Below, in pieces: positions 44,639-56,172 of a stretch of 64,000 nucleotides of DNA (the first letter of the stretch is position 1; every line of letters starts with the position of its first letter). Location of the stretch: NCBI GenBank assembly GCA_037576215.1, contig JBANDB010000005.1:1488001-1552000 (forward strand), read 5' to 3'. The notes beneath the pieces are model-generated. The model was not told the origin of the DNA. It was given only the letters and a program-made list of their open reading frames with translations, and did not search any database. The position numbers were made by a program, and so were the translations under genes. The DNA is from Armillaria gallica. Its lineage: Eukaryota > Basidiomycota > Agaricomycetes > Agaricales > Physalacriaceae.

Positions 44639-45873
44639 TTAGATTCACTACAAGGTTATGTAGTTTTCTTGCACCCAGAATCAGCCCAGAATTCTATGTA
44701 AAACGAGTCAACGACAGAAAATACACCATTTCAGACATCAAGCTCAAGGCTTGCAGCTCCATTAGCACTTTAAACATCCCATGTCCAAATCCACAGGGAA
44801 TTCCGAATTTTTTCACGTCGAACTACGAGTTGATCGGTGCGACCCATCGTAACTAATAGTGACCACGAATGGAATGTTGATCGTCAGAAATCGACGTAAA
44901 TGCCGGTTTCCGGTCCGGAGATCCTTCCGATCGGGCCGAAGCTTCTTTCCCGCTTACCGCCATCAGTCCCGACGCGCGAAGGTTGAAGTCGCTTCAGTAT
45001 TGCTAGCACTCGTCGGCCTAGCTGCCCAATGACGGATGGGACGACTCTCCCTCAATATTTTATAGATTATGAGCATCGCTTCTATATTTTCAGGTGTCTG
45101 TCTCGTCTATACTGCGCTTGGTACGCATATATTCGCTCAAAACCCTGCTTACCGCGTATAGCTGGCTATCAATGGCATGGATAATGTTTCTATGCAGAAG
45201 TACGTCTTCTGAAATTTGAATGTTGTGATATGGGTGATAGAAGGTAAGTACTACGGCTTTTTTCGTCTTCATTCTAGTGCTAGCGCCAGCTCATCTACTA
45301 CACAGTCATTTACATTTTCCTAGATGACGACGTCGCATTTCGCATTTTGTATGCATCATTCATGCGATATCTGTTATCTACCAATTCATTCTGCTGTAGG
45401 TCAATGTCCCGGCGCATATTACCTTTTTGGCGTCAAGTCACTCCTTTACAGATTACAGTTGGCGGCCGCCGGATTGGACACCGCGTTTACTGCGGTAATG
45501 TGACTACAGAGGTTGAGACTTGTGGTATCACACAGGTACATCCTATATCATCGTCGAAATTCGTGGCTCATCTGCCCACAGTTATTTTATTGGGTCAAAT
45601 TTTCATCCTAGATGGCAACGTCGCTTCTCCTTCCGGATCACAGAATATTCGCGTGATTCAGTATTATGCTCAAATTATGCTTTATAGTTTTGTGCAGCTG
45701 GTCAGCTCAGATAGGAATGGTCCGTTCATTTATCAAAGATTATTTCAACCGACGTCGGAAGTAATTCACGCCATCCGCTTATTATTCGTAGTTATGGATT
45801 TCCTCCGCAGTGCTGCCAAGTTTTTCTCTCTCATCAAACTGTACTATGCTCTCTAAGTATCGGCCGTCGTCGC
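44639..45873. other. No firmly supported gene
   Basis: A 169-codon plus-strand frame (45347-45856) is rich in hydrophobic residues and contains splice-like signals that would fragment it (acceptor before 45452, donor at 45538, acceptor before 45585), so its status is unclear. Confidence 0.4.
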
Positions 45874-46262
45874 CTATACATCGCCTACGGTTCGCGTGCA
45901 GAGCGACGCCGATGTTGACTCCGTTATTGGTTCTATGTAAAAATTTCTCCAATCAGGCACCATTGGTATGTCGTGTAACTTTCTGCAAAGTTCATTTAAA
46001 ACAGAGATTACAGGCATTGGAGAAATCTTCTTTTCCCTGGGAGAATAAGAAAAATCCGATGTGCACACTGAAATCTGCGTCCTGAGGGGCGTAACTCTCT
46101 CTCACGTAGACGAAAGCCCTGTGTCCCAGATACGTAACAGCAGATCTGCATGTATCCAGGAATGTCCTCGTGGTCCGCGACGACATTATCCAGGTCAACT
46201 GTGCTCCATTTCGGCACACTCAAATGAGAAAGCTTGGCAGTATCGGCGAAATAATGGACCAA
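45874..46262 (-). CDS. Possible 118-residue protein, two exons
   Basis: Exons 46262-46069 and 46036-45874 join in frame from ATG to TAG. Text such as VDLDNVVADHEDIPGYMQI, FRLRERELRPSG and LNELCRKLHDIPMVPDW is protein-like, but the family is unknown. The intron would be only 32 nt, unusually short, and the plus strand is also partly open, so the model is tentative. Confidence 0.35.
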
Positions 46263-47120
46263 ACGTTACCGTGCAAGTATGCTGCGGATGCTGCTGCGGG
46301 AATGGATTCATTGACTGCATGGGGATCAAAAAGAGGTATGTTTCCAGTCGAACAAACGTGATGTTTAGCGAAAAAATAAAGTTTCACCGTCTTTACTTTC
46401 CTGAAAGTGACATGTAGGCCGCCAAATCCCTGAATGTTCACTCGTCTAATCGCCTCCCTGGAACGAGATATCAAAACTATCGTGGACCTTATGTCAAGCG
46501 TCTATTTGACACCAGTCTGGTACGTTCTACCTGTGCTCTGATTCATTTGACTCTGGTAAATTAAAGCAAACCTTTAAGCAGAATAAAATATCCTTCTATC
46601 GTTTGCATTTGAATGCCTGTCAATGTTCTAATGTCTTTCGACAAGATCGATGGTGGACCGCTCCCCTGCGCATCCGGTAAAAAGGGAGAAGTATCTTCAG
46701 GTACATGACAAGAATAGTATTTGTCGGCATTGGGAGATCATTCGATGTAGAATTTTGTTCGATGTGAAGTGACGGCAATGACGATACACTTCCATGCTTG
46801 TAAGTAAGGGTATTCAGAATTCCTTCTGTATTTCATTATCGTCTCATTAACTCGATATCAGCTTTAGGTGTGCCAACTCGACTAAGCCCACATGTCCCCA
46901 GGTGGCATTGCAATATCGCTGTCGTCATTGGCTTCTGCGCATGTTCGAAGGCTTTTCTCCGAATACCTTCTATCAGATTTGCACAGCGCATCACGACACT
47001 CTACAGCGTCCGCACCCAAGCCAGATCCGCCTGCCTATGTCGAGGACACCCAGCCAATAGCACGCCGCGAAATGGACAACCAACTTTTTTGACATTGATG
47101 CATAAGCTGCGGACTTTAGC
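46263..47120. other. Upstream region of dioxygenase copy 2
   Basis: Near 46918-47000 it contains the block shared with the region upstream of copy 1 (TCGTCATTGGCTTCTGCGC and ATCAGATTTGCACAGCGCAT). Otherwise no gene is supported. Confidence 0.5.
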
Positions 47121-47130
47121 GCTATATAAT
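47121..47130 (+). promoter_or_regulatory. TATA-like box of dioxygenase copy 2
   Basis: GCTATATAAT, 36-45 bases before the ATG, in the same AGCTGCGGAC..GCTATA context as copy 1. Confidence 0.55.
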
Positions 47131-47165
47131 CTGAGATTGTTCTTCGTCAAAGTCTCATCCTCAGC

Positions 47166-48650
47166 ATGCTTTATCTCACGTCTCTCGTATCTGTTGCTCT
47201 CCTCGTCGCGAACAGTGTCTTCGGGCACCCTGGCGAAGCTCCTCCGACTTCAGTGGAGCTTTCTCGTCGCGCTCAGCTTGAAACTGCCACCCGCCGTTCC
47301 CTTGCGGATTGTCAGAGCCATCTTTCTCGACGCGGATACGCAGACAGGTCAATTGCTCGTCGTACAGCGCTTGCTGAGGAGCTTCGAAAGAAACGCGGGC
47401 TCGCCACTAGTTAGTGTACTTCGCCTTCCCTGGTCTCACACACGTACTCATTTAGCCTCATCATTAGGCTCTCCTTATAAACGTGCTCTTACTGTGGACG
47501 AGGTTATAAACACGAGCCACCTGTCGAACGTGACAGGGCTCACCTCCGACTCGGACCCCTTCACGTCTAACTCCTCGTGTGTGCTCACTCCCGAGCTCGA
47601 GCAGGGACCGTACTATGTCCAGGGTGAATACATCCGCTCCGATATGAGTGAAGACCAGACCGGAGTGCCTGCATACGTGGATATCGAGCTAATCGATGTC
47701 TCGACCTGCGAGCCCTTAACCGGCGTCTATCTCGATGTTTGGCATTGTAACGCGACTGGTGTCTATGCCGGAATTGTTGCGGATGGCAATGGTGATTCCA
47801 GCGTTGAGAGTAATTGGGTGAGCTAGCAACGGTTTGATTTCTCCAACTCTGACTTTTGCTTTGTAGAATACGACTTTCCTGCGTGGTATTCAGCAAATGA
47901 ACGACGAGGGATACGCTCAGTTCGAGACTATATTCCCAGGTATATTTGTTCCCCATCCACTGGTCTCGTTCATGGACTGATGGCCTTCGAAGGACACTAC
48001 TCTGGACGAACCACCCACTTCCATATGATAGTTCATGAGGATGGAACCGTCTTCGACAATGGTACCTTCAAATCGGACGGTAACCAACACATCGGTAAGC
48101 CTTGTGATGTTTATTCCACTTCCATCCGGTCACTAAAGCTACCACAGGCCAAGCGTTCTTCGAACAAGATCTCATCACCGCCGTCGAGGCGACCGCTCCT
48201 TATAACACCAACACCATTTCCATCACACAAAACGAAGATGATCGCGTATTCGTGGCGGGTGTTGTGCCCGACAGTGGAACTGGTGTCGACCCAATCTTTG
48301 AGTACGTCTACCTCGGTGACGACCTTTCAGGCGGTCTCCTTCTGTGAGTACCTTTCATTATCTTCCATCCTCGCTATTACTTATACTTGCCACGCAGCTG
48401 GGGTACAATCGGTGTAGACCTCACTGCTAGCTACGAATCTTCTCCTGGAGGTTATCTTACCGAAGCTGGAGGTATCGTCAACTCCAACTCTACTGCCATC
48501 GGTGTCAATGGAGCGGCGCCTTCTGGCGGCAATGGCACTGACGTTGGCTTTGATGGAGGAAATGGCACCACCACGACCGACAGTGGGAATAGTACGAACA
48601 CTGACAGCAGTTCTACCGTCCAGTTGCTCTGCACTTGTTCCTCGATCTAA
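47166..48650 (+). CDS. Secreted intradiol ring-cleavage dioxygenase, copy 2
   Basis: Six exons (47166-47409, 47468-47817, 47867-47939, 47993-48094, 48148-48343, 48398-48650) give 405 residues. The first five exons have the same lengths as those of copy 1 and every intron is in the same phase. Signal peptide SLVSVALLVANSVFG; ligand motifs QGPYYVQGEY, WHCNATGVYAG and TTHFHMIVH are intact. It should be a secreted enzyme opening catechol- or hydroxyquinol-like rings. The C terminus is 30 residues longer than in copy 1: a Gly/Ser/Thr-rich run (GGNGTTTTDSGNSTNTDSSS) ends in a short hydrophobic VQLLCTCSSI, so it may be a heavily O-glycosylated tail. A lipid anchor is not excluded, but the hydrophobic end is short. 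Confidence 0.94.
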
Positions 48651-51189
48651 TTAGCCTTATTCAGTATGAGAACAGTCAAAAATATACGTACCATCAGTTA
48701 AAGACTTTAGTAGACTATTGTTTTGATAGTCCCAATGTGACCGTTCATCCTTGACAACGTTACATTTGGTGTGAAACGAACGGAGAAGGTGTTCAAACGC
48801 AGCGTAAATATATACTGCGTATTTAAAACATGAGTCAAGACTTGTGTCATTTATCAAGGTCCCGGCGGAAAACCGTTGCAGTCGCCAGCGATATTTGTGC
48901 CAGACACTTTGACACTTCTCCGATGATGGGAAAGACGTGACGTATTATACAACAGACGCCTGAGAAGCTCACGCGGAACGACAGATGAAAGAACCAAGGT
49001 TGCATTTCGGTGCCGTAAACGAAGAATCAAGAACAGATTTGTCCGTACAACTGGGGTCAACCGCTCACTACCGGCAGTGGTGTCGCCCTCATAGCATATG
49101 GGTGAAGATATTTAAAGACGCTCGGCGTCCAAGACTTCAGTAGAACCGTGACATTTATGTGGTATTCAGATACCACCCACATCTCCAGGACAGAACTGAC
49201 CAGCTCAACAACTCAGCGTCAACATTTGACCCGGCTTGGCTGGCTCTCGAGCTGCCGTTATGGAGGCCAGCGTCTTGTCAGGAACCGGTCGGCCTGTATG
49301 TCCGATGCAATTAATGACTCCGTCATTGTCCTCCGCGACCGTGAATCCATCATCAATCGTTCGCCCATTCTGCGAGAAGAGCAAGACATGGAAGTACAGT
49401 AGATTGGCACGCGACTGGATGCTCAATTGCTATAAGGAGTAATAGTAGGCGCGAAAGATGAGTGCATATTCGGGAGATGCTTGTAACATTCACTACTCGA
49501 AAGAGTACGATCACATTTTCTCGACGGCCTGAGCGGTATGGAAATGAGTCGGCACATGTTCTGCATCAGAACAACAGGCTACGTTCTGGAAAATTTGATG
49601 GACAACTACAACGAATGAAATGTCACTGACAGAATCCATGCCGGATTGTAGTTATGTGATGTTCTGAAACGCTCCCCGCCATACACCTTCGCTACACGGT
49701 AGTCGCGATACCAACATCTGAAACAAGAAAAGAGAGAATTTCATTGAATGATACAATGGCCTCGGTGCAGAAGCTGAGGAACACTGCATAAATAAACCCT
49801 TAGTATGATTGAAAGACCGCGAAAAAAGTCAAACCGTACCGTAATGCTCGGCTCAGAACCAAGGAGTGACGAGGCGATGACGATCTGTGTAGCAGACACA
49901 TAGAAGACTATCTTCCTCTGACGCTCGACGCACAACGAGTGGAGGTTCGAATACGAAACACGAGGTTAAAACGAGCAACATCCTCCAGCCGCTGTGCTAG
50001 GAGCACACTATGATGATAAACTCTGCAAAGCAGACGTAACCTCTATTCGCAGGCCATAGACGGCCCAATGCAGCACCTCAGAACCACGATGCGACGAAGA
50101 AGGCGATGGGAATATGGGGGCACAACAGGCCAATAACGAGAGGAGATTTAGGCAGAAATGTATCGTCGTCGCGCATTTGTAGACAACGTGCGCTTGCCTA
50201 GCACTACTGCACGGACCCCGAGGAAGAGGATCTCATCATGCAGACGTGTTACGTATACACAAGGGGAGTGGTGCGCTGGTACCACCTGTGCCAATCTACT
50301 ACACCAAGGTTGTCTCGGCCATGAATCAACATGAAGCAAACCCTGGCGTGGCAAGTGCTTCCTACTCTCAGACACCATTGGGTTGGTAGGAAAGACGGCA
50401 GGGAGAGAAGACTGTGCCTGCCTGAATCAGTGGCATGCCCCATCTACGCTATGATCTGCTTTTCAGACAGTCCTCCAGTGTTATGAATCGCTGCTGTCGT
50501 CCCTGGGAGCTTACGTACTGTAGGCGTCGCAATTGATTGACGAGGAATGGCCGTCGTCTGACGACGAGAGGAAAGGAAGAGGAAGATACTTTTGGGAGAA
50601 GCGCGGAGGTACTATTGCTAGTCAACGATCACAAGGAGTGCACGTTCTTCGAAACGTTGGCCATGTCGAGTGTGGAACATTTCGGTGTTTCCTGGAGGCG
50701 AAGTCTGTGGTAGGCGAAGCGGGCGATCCGCGTGCAGCTAGAAGTTACAGGAGATAGTCCCGGTAGCGCTCTTTACGAGCCGCATCATGGACTTGAAACG
50801 GAATCGCTCCTGTTGCAAATGATTTGGTCATACGGCGCTCGAAAACAGTAGCAGTCGATGCGAGATCATCCTGGCTAAGAGAGTTAGACTCGCTGGTACT
50901 AGTGTGGCATAGATAGACGCACTAGAACACTTTGTCTGTCTCGGTGTCCCTTTTGTGTTCTCATCTGGTCCAGCTCAGACCACTAGAACATTGCTTCAAT
51001 ATTTACATGAACCGAAGTGGAGAAAATCAACCAACCATCCCTATGCGACATCCTTGGACACTGAGTGCGATCAGGGAACAGGCGTCCTGCCAAAAATCGA
51101 GTCGCCTGGAAGATTTCGTTGATCATTGGTAACTGCTGCTGCCACACAGATCCACGAGGTGGTGGTTACTTGGCCAAAGTTCTGCAAGG
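48651..51189. other. No resolved gene
   Basis: Open stretches occur on both strands (for example 49205-49426 minus, with NGRTIDDGFTVAEDNDGV, and 50533-50757 plus), but none could be given a start, introns and a stop. A CCAAGACTTCAG..AACCGTG element near 49128-49152 resembles CCAAGACTTTAG..AACCATG near 61018-61038, hinting at a repeated family. Confidence 0.35.
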
Positions 51190-52820
51190 ACAAGGTCTGC
51201 AATAGTCTAGAAATGCAACAAGTAGACATACCACTACTATGATAGAGATACTTTGGACGAGTCTTCTATGCAGAAAAATGCGAAGGATGGGATCTGGTAT
51301 TGCGTCGTATCTGTCGTTGACCCGTCCAGTCCGTGTTCACCCCAATATCGAGTCTTGGTGCCACAAATATGCTAGCCACCGCGACAGAAAATATTGAAAG
51401 AACACGTCGTCCGTTCGGAGCGTCAAGCGCCAGTGAGAAAATCATCACCGGTGAATCTTCTTGCAGAAGTGCGACTCTTTCGATGGTGGAGGGATCTGTG
51501 CAAATAGCACTCTGTATCGCACGCCGCCACTGCGCCACTATCAAGTTGGCAGGGGCTTAGATACAATGACATCCGCCACTTTGCGCCAGTCGGCACCGGG
51601 GCAGCAGCGAGCAACTTTGAGAAATATTTCCGGAGACGACAAACCAGTAAAAGTCTCGACGAAACTGGTCATCGAATTAGAACGGAATCAATGTTTCAAC
51701 CATTTACTGACGGAACAGGATAGTACCATCCTGACCCGAAAATCAGAGTGTAGGGACCACGTTCATATACGCACTAGCTCTGTGTCTCGTCGTCTATTTA
51801 CTTCTCTTCCCTCTAAAACACCACTTGATCAGCATCTACATAAACCGGAGTGAAGGAAATCAACGCACTTTATCGCGAAGTTCGTCGCCATCAATCAACA
51901 AATCAACAGGAATGCCTCGCCAGGGAGGGTTTCCTTGACCATTGGATTTGAGCTGTGGCACAGCGATTATCTCACAAGAGTCCAGCAAGAAAAAGGTCTG
52001 GAAGAGCGTGAACATATGAGAAGCAGACGTACCGTTGCTGCGATTAAGAATGAACTTTAGATAGGGAAGCCCTGTCGAGGAAGCGATCCGGTACTGCGTC
52101 ATATCCGCAGTGGACCCATGCAGCTCGCATCCATCCAGGAACAGTGCGCTGGTACCGAATATATGCTGTCCCATGTGCGAGAAAATGGTCCTCCTTGAGC
52201 TACGCTCTGACAACTGTCTGATGGGAAAACAGTGTCTGATGATAATATCGCCAGTCTCTTGGTGTCCAAAGGGAGAGCGCGATACAGGGGTAGTTCACAT
52301 TTCCCAGACAAACATGGGATAAAATCCCATCGTAAGCCATCCAGTGGGCCACCCGAAGGTTTTTTTTCGAAGGTGGTTGTGGTAGCAGTGGACAAGTCGT
52401 TCCCTTGACGCTTCGAGGCTGGGTGCTGGTCTGTATGCCTTGAAGGCGACAAGAAGGTCGGTGGTTCATGCTAGGACTGATGACGACAGCCAGCAGATGG
52501 AAATAACGACGAGACTATTCAAGAAAAGTAATCAGACATTGCTGGGATAACAGGACGAAGATACACACTTGTTGATCGAACTGATCTTCGTTAATATCCT
52601 TAACCATTTTCCGTCTCTCTCCTGCAGCGGCAGACTTGCATGCCCATCCCAAACGCAAATTCCTGGCCCGAGTAGAAGCCTTGTCTCCTTCAAAGCAGAA
52701 AATCTCCCAGACTTGAGAGAAACCGGTAAATGCGAGACTCTCAAGCCATTCTCCTACAAACAAAAAAATCTCAATACGGTCCCAGATACAGCAAACTTGA
52801 CTCACGGTGATACAGTCTAG
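51190..52820 (-). pseudogene. Fragments of unknown multi-exon genes
   Basis: Several minus-strand pieces read like exons. 52750-52565 (SLKSGRFSALKETRLLLGPG, WDGHASLPLQERDGKWL) follows a GTGAGT..TTTGTAG intron. 52213-52030 (LFLDGCELHGSTADMTQY) is followed by a GTACGT..CCACAG intron. 51544-51266 (VALLQEDSPVMIFSLALDA) precedes a short NFGQVTTTSWICVAAA piece near 51180. No chain of exons with consistent phase and an ATG was found. They may be decayed members of an unrecognised family repeated along 49-62 kb. Confidence 0.3.
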
Positions 52821-53181
52821 GTCATGAGACAAACCTAGACACTAAACGGCCATGAGCACGTTGCGGGAATAAAAAGTAGACTACGCACCATGTTATTCAA
52901 CGCTCCATTGAACCCTCACCGGTATGAAGTACTGGTCCTTCAGCACAGTAACACATCGAGGAAAGAGACCACCGAGTCTTCTGCACACCCTGATTATTAA
53001 TACACGGGAGAATCGACTAGCGGTATGTCCGACTTTGTAAAGGTATTGCGCAAAGTCCTGATGATGGTAGTAGGAGATCAATGAAGATGCCCGCGGCTTG
53101 CGGTGTCTCCCGAAACTCACGTGCAATATAGGTCAGGAGAATCGGAGATGACGGTCCGGGACCATAGTCGTAACTTCCACC
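52821..53181. other. Intergenic, no feature seen
   Basis: Unique sequence up to the left edge of duplicated block A (about 53182). Confidence 0.4.
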
Positions 53182-53383
53182 ATGCGTGACTGTCACTACT
53201 ATTGTTGCCCCCATTCTCCCTTTCGTAGACACGATATTTGGATGACGGTTCTCATGATCATTGATAATGAAGCAAATGAAAATACTAGGGACAGCCAATT
53301 CTCTAGTACATTTTGAAGGTACATGCTTCAATAAATAGAAAATGAAAACGCGGTCGTTGTTACTAAATACTCGGTGAGCTACA

Positions 53384-54825
53384 TCATGTATTGAGTTCGT
53401 ACTCTGTTTTATCCAATTGAGCCTCCCTGGAGCTCATCTCCACGGCTATCATTCTCGTTGTAAAATATCCGTGTGCTGGTTTCCCCTTGTGAGCTTCCGC
53501 GTGATCCTCGCGAATGATGACACTCTCTAAGTCAATACCAATATCCTCCTGCGTAGCTGTCAAGGTGAAAAGATGGTCATCCGAATTATCCTTCCGGCTA
53601 TCCATCAACGCTTGATGAACATATTCATCTCCTCTCTCCCGCTGGGTTTCGAGGTCATTAGCCAGAGTGCTCTGTCCCCCAGTGTGACCCCCGAAGCGGA
53701 GTGAGCCTGTGATCACACTTCCCTGCCACGAGTCATCTGGGCGGGCGTGACCTGCTGCGACACGCCCTATAAGGAGTGTCGGGGCAATTCCCTATGTAAT
53801 TCTTGTCAGTTGCAAAAGGCAAAGAGATATGAAACATACCCTTGCAATTCCAGCTAAGACATCAAAGTATCCCAATATGATGCTATTCCGAGCAAAGAAG
53901 GCTGTACACAAGATCAAGAATATTGAATAAAGAGCTGATGACTCGACTAAAACCTCGAGGACATGGCGGTAAGCTCTGAGTCCACCACCTGCTTCACCAG
54001 TTGCTCGCGCAATAGCCACAATGCGGTAAATGATGATAGAGGTGCACCACAATGTTGTAGCAAGGGTGAAAGACGAATAAAGTGTGAGATAGAGGGGATA
54101 ATCAGTCATAGAAACATATAGTTGGTATGTAGCAATCGATTTGAACACTGAAACGAGATTTGAGTGCTTAAATTGGTAACATCGAAGATCCGTATGATCT
54201 TACCGACTGCGGAAACAAGAAGAAGAACAGGCAGAAGAATAGAGAGCCACCGCCGTCCCCAGACTATCCAACAACGCCAAATCTACAATCCGGACAACAG
54301 TGAGCTGTATCAAAAATTCGTGCTGTTATACGTACTATGGCGGAATCTGCAAGGATTGTGGAAATTGCAGCTGGAACACTTGCACCAATTATTACCGTTG
54401 CATTACCAGTGCTATAATGCAAGAATTTTGTCCAGAAACTCTGTCCATCACGGACAAATAGAGAGTGAGCCTCTGTCCATCTGATCATGAAGTTGACCAT
54501 GGTAGCAATATAGAGTAGCATTATAATAATGATCATTGCTTGTCCAATGGCTCGAGACTTGTTTGTATCTACAGTGGTACTAAATTCAGTTTGTATGCCA
54601 CTTCAGACATGTTTTTCTTACAGATGTTCCACAGCGTGACAGCAACAATTCCTGTGTATAAGCCTAGATGCAAACACGATTAGATGACTGTATCTACATC
54701 TAAAATGGCAGACCTTGCAATAGAGAATTCAGTAACGCTGAATTCAAGTCATGATCAAGTGTTTGAAATATAATGGCCCTATCGGCATCCGTGACATCTG
54801 ACGGAATATTGGTCTGAATGGCCAT
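53384..54825 (-). CDS. Seven-helix membrane protein, copy A
   Basis: Exons 54825-54714, 54663-54622, 54568-54336, 54282-54204, 54147-53840 and 53791-53384 join in frame into 393 residues. Seven hydrophobic segments are visible (for example QAMIIIIMLLYIATMV, LSILLPVLLLVSAVVF, SSALYSIFLILCTAFF) with an IWRCWIVWGRRW motif between helices 3 and 4. They are followed by a hydrophilic cytosol-type tail of about 130 residues with acidic and Ser/Gln-rich parts, ending TEYELNT. The topology resembles a receptor-like protein, a large lineage-specific Agaricomycete group; ligand and signalling role are unknown. The ATG at 54825 precedes MAIQTNIP, shared with copy B. Confidence 0.88.
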
Positions 54826-55374
54826 CGAGAAGTCTGGGTGATGGTGGGCGAAAGATGATGCATGCCACATCCCTTCTTATAGTGTACAGCGTACCCTTTG
54901 CGGGTTAATAAGATAATCAAAGGTCACGCTGAATCACCGCCTCAACGAAGGGAAATAGGTCTCTATTCTTAACACCACTCATAGCTACAGCGCCCAGTGA
55001 CTTTATTACGAGAACAGGTGTTAGACTATTTTGAGCGTAACCCAGTGAAGGAAGTCCACCGAAGCGGTATAACGTATACTCCACATCATGCCGCAAGGGG
55101 GAAACATCGCCCTGATTCACTGATGAAGATATTGCCGCGATACTCATGATCCCGGCCATCATCTGCTTTGACAAAGGATTCGATCAAAGTCAAAGTTGAC
55201 TTGTGGCCAGCTTACGCATGTGTCCTAGAATAGCCACGGGTCTTGCAGATATCCGATTTACGAAGCACAGGCACATTGATGGTCGTCGCATCGTGATGGT
55301 GAGTAAAATTCATCAGTAGATGTAACATAGAAGCACGCGAACACAGTACATATAACCTGCTCGGCACCGCAAAG
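54826..55374. other. Shared divergent spacer between membrane and secreted genes
   Basis: The seven-helix gene (minus) and the small secreted gene (plus) are divergently arranged across this 0.55 kb, which block B also has. It contains GATATC at 55248-55253, the intact counterpart of the site where the 829-bp element sits in block B. Confidence 0.6.
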
Positions 55375-55750
55375 ATGGATGGAATTCAGTTCTTTCTCAT
55401 CGTTTTGATCCTTGGCCGCCTGCTGGAAGGATATTCACATGAGCTCCGACCCTACAGGATTCGGAGTATTTGGTGAGAAAGAAAACGTGCTAGGGAGGCC
55501 AGGAAGACCCTGCGAAAAGGCCTTCTACGTGAGGGTGTCGAACTTTGGCTTTTCCTAGGATGACAGGTCTGTGCGGGTAGCACTATACGTACTTCACGAC
55601 GGAACCGGGACGACTTCTAAGAGTGTTTCTGTCGAGATATCCACCATCCAGTTGCATGACAATGAAAATCGCAATCATCAAGTTGGCAGTACGACGTTGA
55701 GGCGGGTTGTTGAATTTAAACTGAGACAGAAGAACAGCACGAAAACTTGA
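55375..55750 (+). CDS. Small secreted protein, copy A
   Basis: Exons 55375-55472 and 55567-55750 join in frame (donor GTGAGA, acceptor GATGACAG) into 93 residues. An N-terminal hydrophobic stretch (FFLIVLILGRLLEG) fits a signal peptide. The mature part is polar and beta-like (VRVALYVLHDGTGTTSKSVS, VEISTIQL) with a basic C terminus. Exon 2 of the duplicate copy keeps the same reading text with mostly conservative changes, which supports real coding. Family and function are unknown; effector-like or extracellular roles are only guesses. Confidence 0.6.
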
Positions 55751-56172
55751 AACATTTTTGGATGGAAAGTAACGAGCAATCCTTGTCTAAGAGGTCAGAT
55801 TGGTGGTCGCATGGAGAGCAAAATCGGTACACACAATTGGTCCGCTCCTCCAGATCGTTGTCAAGCATACATTTACCTCGCCCTCCCGCGAGGATAGGCC
55901 AACACGTAAATAACAAGAACGCAGTTCATTCAGTGTTTTTATAAACTGGAGTGATGAAACCAACACACCTAATGTCAATCTTCGTAACCAGGGAACGGGC
56001 CAGCACCAGAGGGGAGATTGTATTCTGTACGTGGTTGCACGCTGCAACGCTGTTGCCAAACGATAAGAGTGAATTTTGGTGGTGTCGGAAGTATTGTGAA
56101 TGTGCGGTGTTCGAGGTGAGGTCGGCTTGATAACATTATCAATTCTATGGGCCACGGTTCAAACAAAATGAT
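55751..56172. other. Junction region, no gene seen
   Basis: Block A ends near 55990; the rest leads into the 3' end of the caspase-like pseudogene. Confidence 0.4.

Larger units (their letters stand above)
53182..55990. repeat. Segmental duplication, block A
   Basis: About 2.8 kb that matches 57328-60990 throughout. The left edge is at CGTGACTGTCACTACTATTG (A) against CGCGACTGTCACTACTATTG (B); the right edge is near TTTTTATAAACTGGAGTGATG (A) against TTTTTATAAGCTGAAGCGAAG (B). It carries a seven-helix gene (minus) and a small secreted-protein gene (plus). The length difference between blocks, about 0.85 kb, is almost exactly the insertion in block B. Confidence 0.88.

Noticed and set aside
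45347..45856. 169-codon plus-strand frame
   Set aside because: Internal splice signals cut through it, the translation is unstructured hydrophobic text, and no homology-like motif is seen.
46870..47826. Single 318-codon plus-strand frame covering dioxygenase exons
   Set aside because: Its first part reads across the promoter and exon 1 in the wrong frame; the six-exon model from ATG 47166 restores the signal peptide and matches copy 1 exon by exon.
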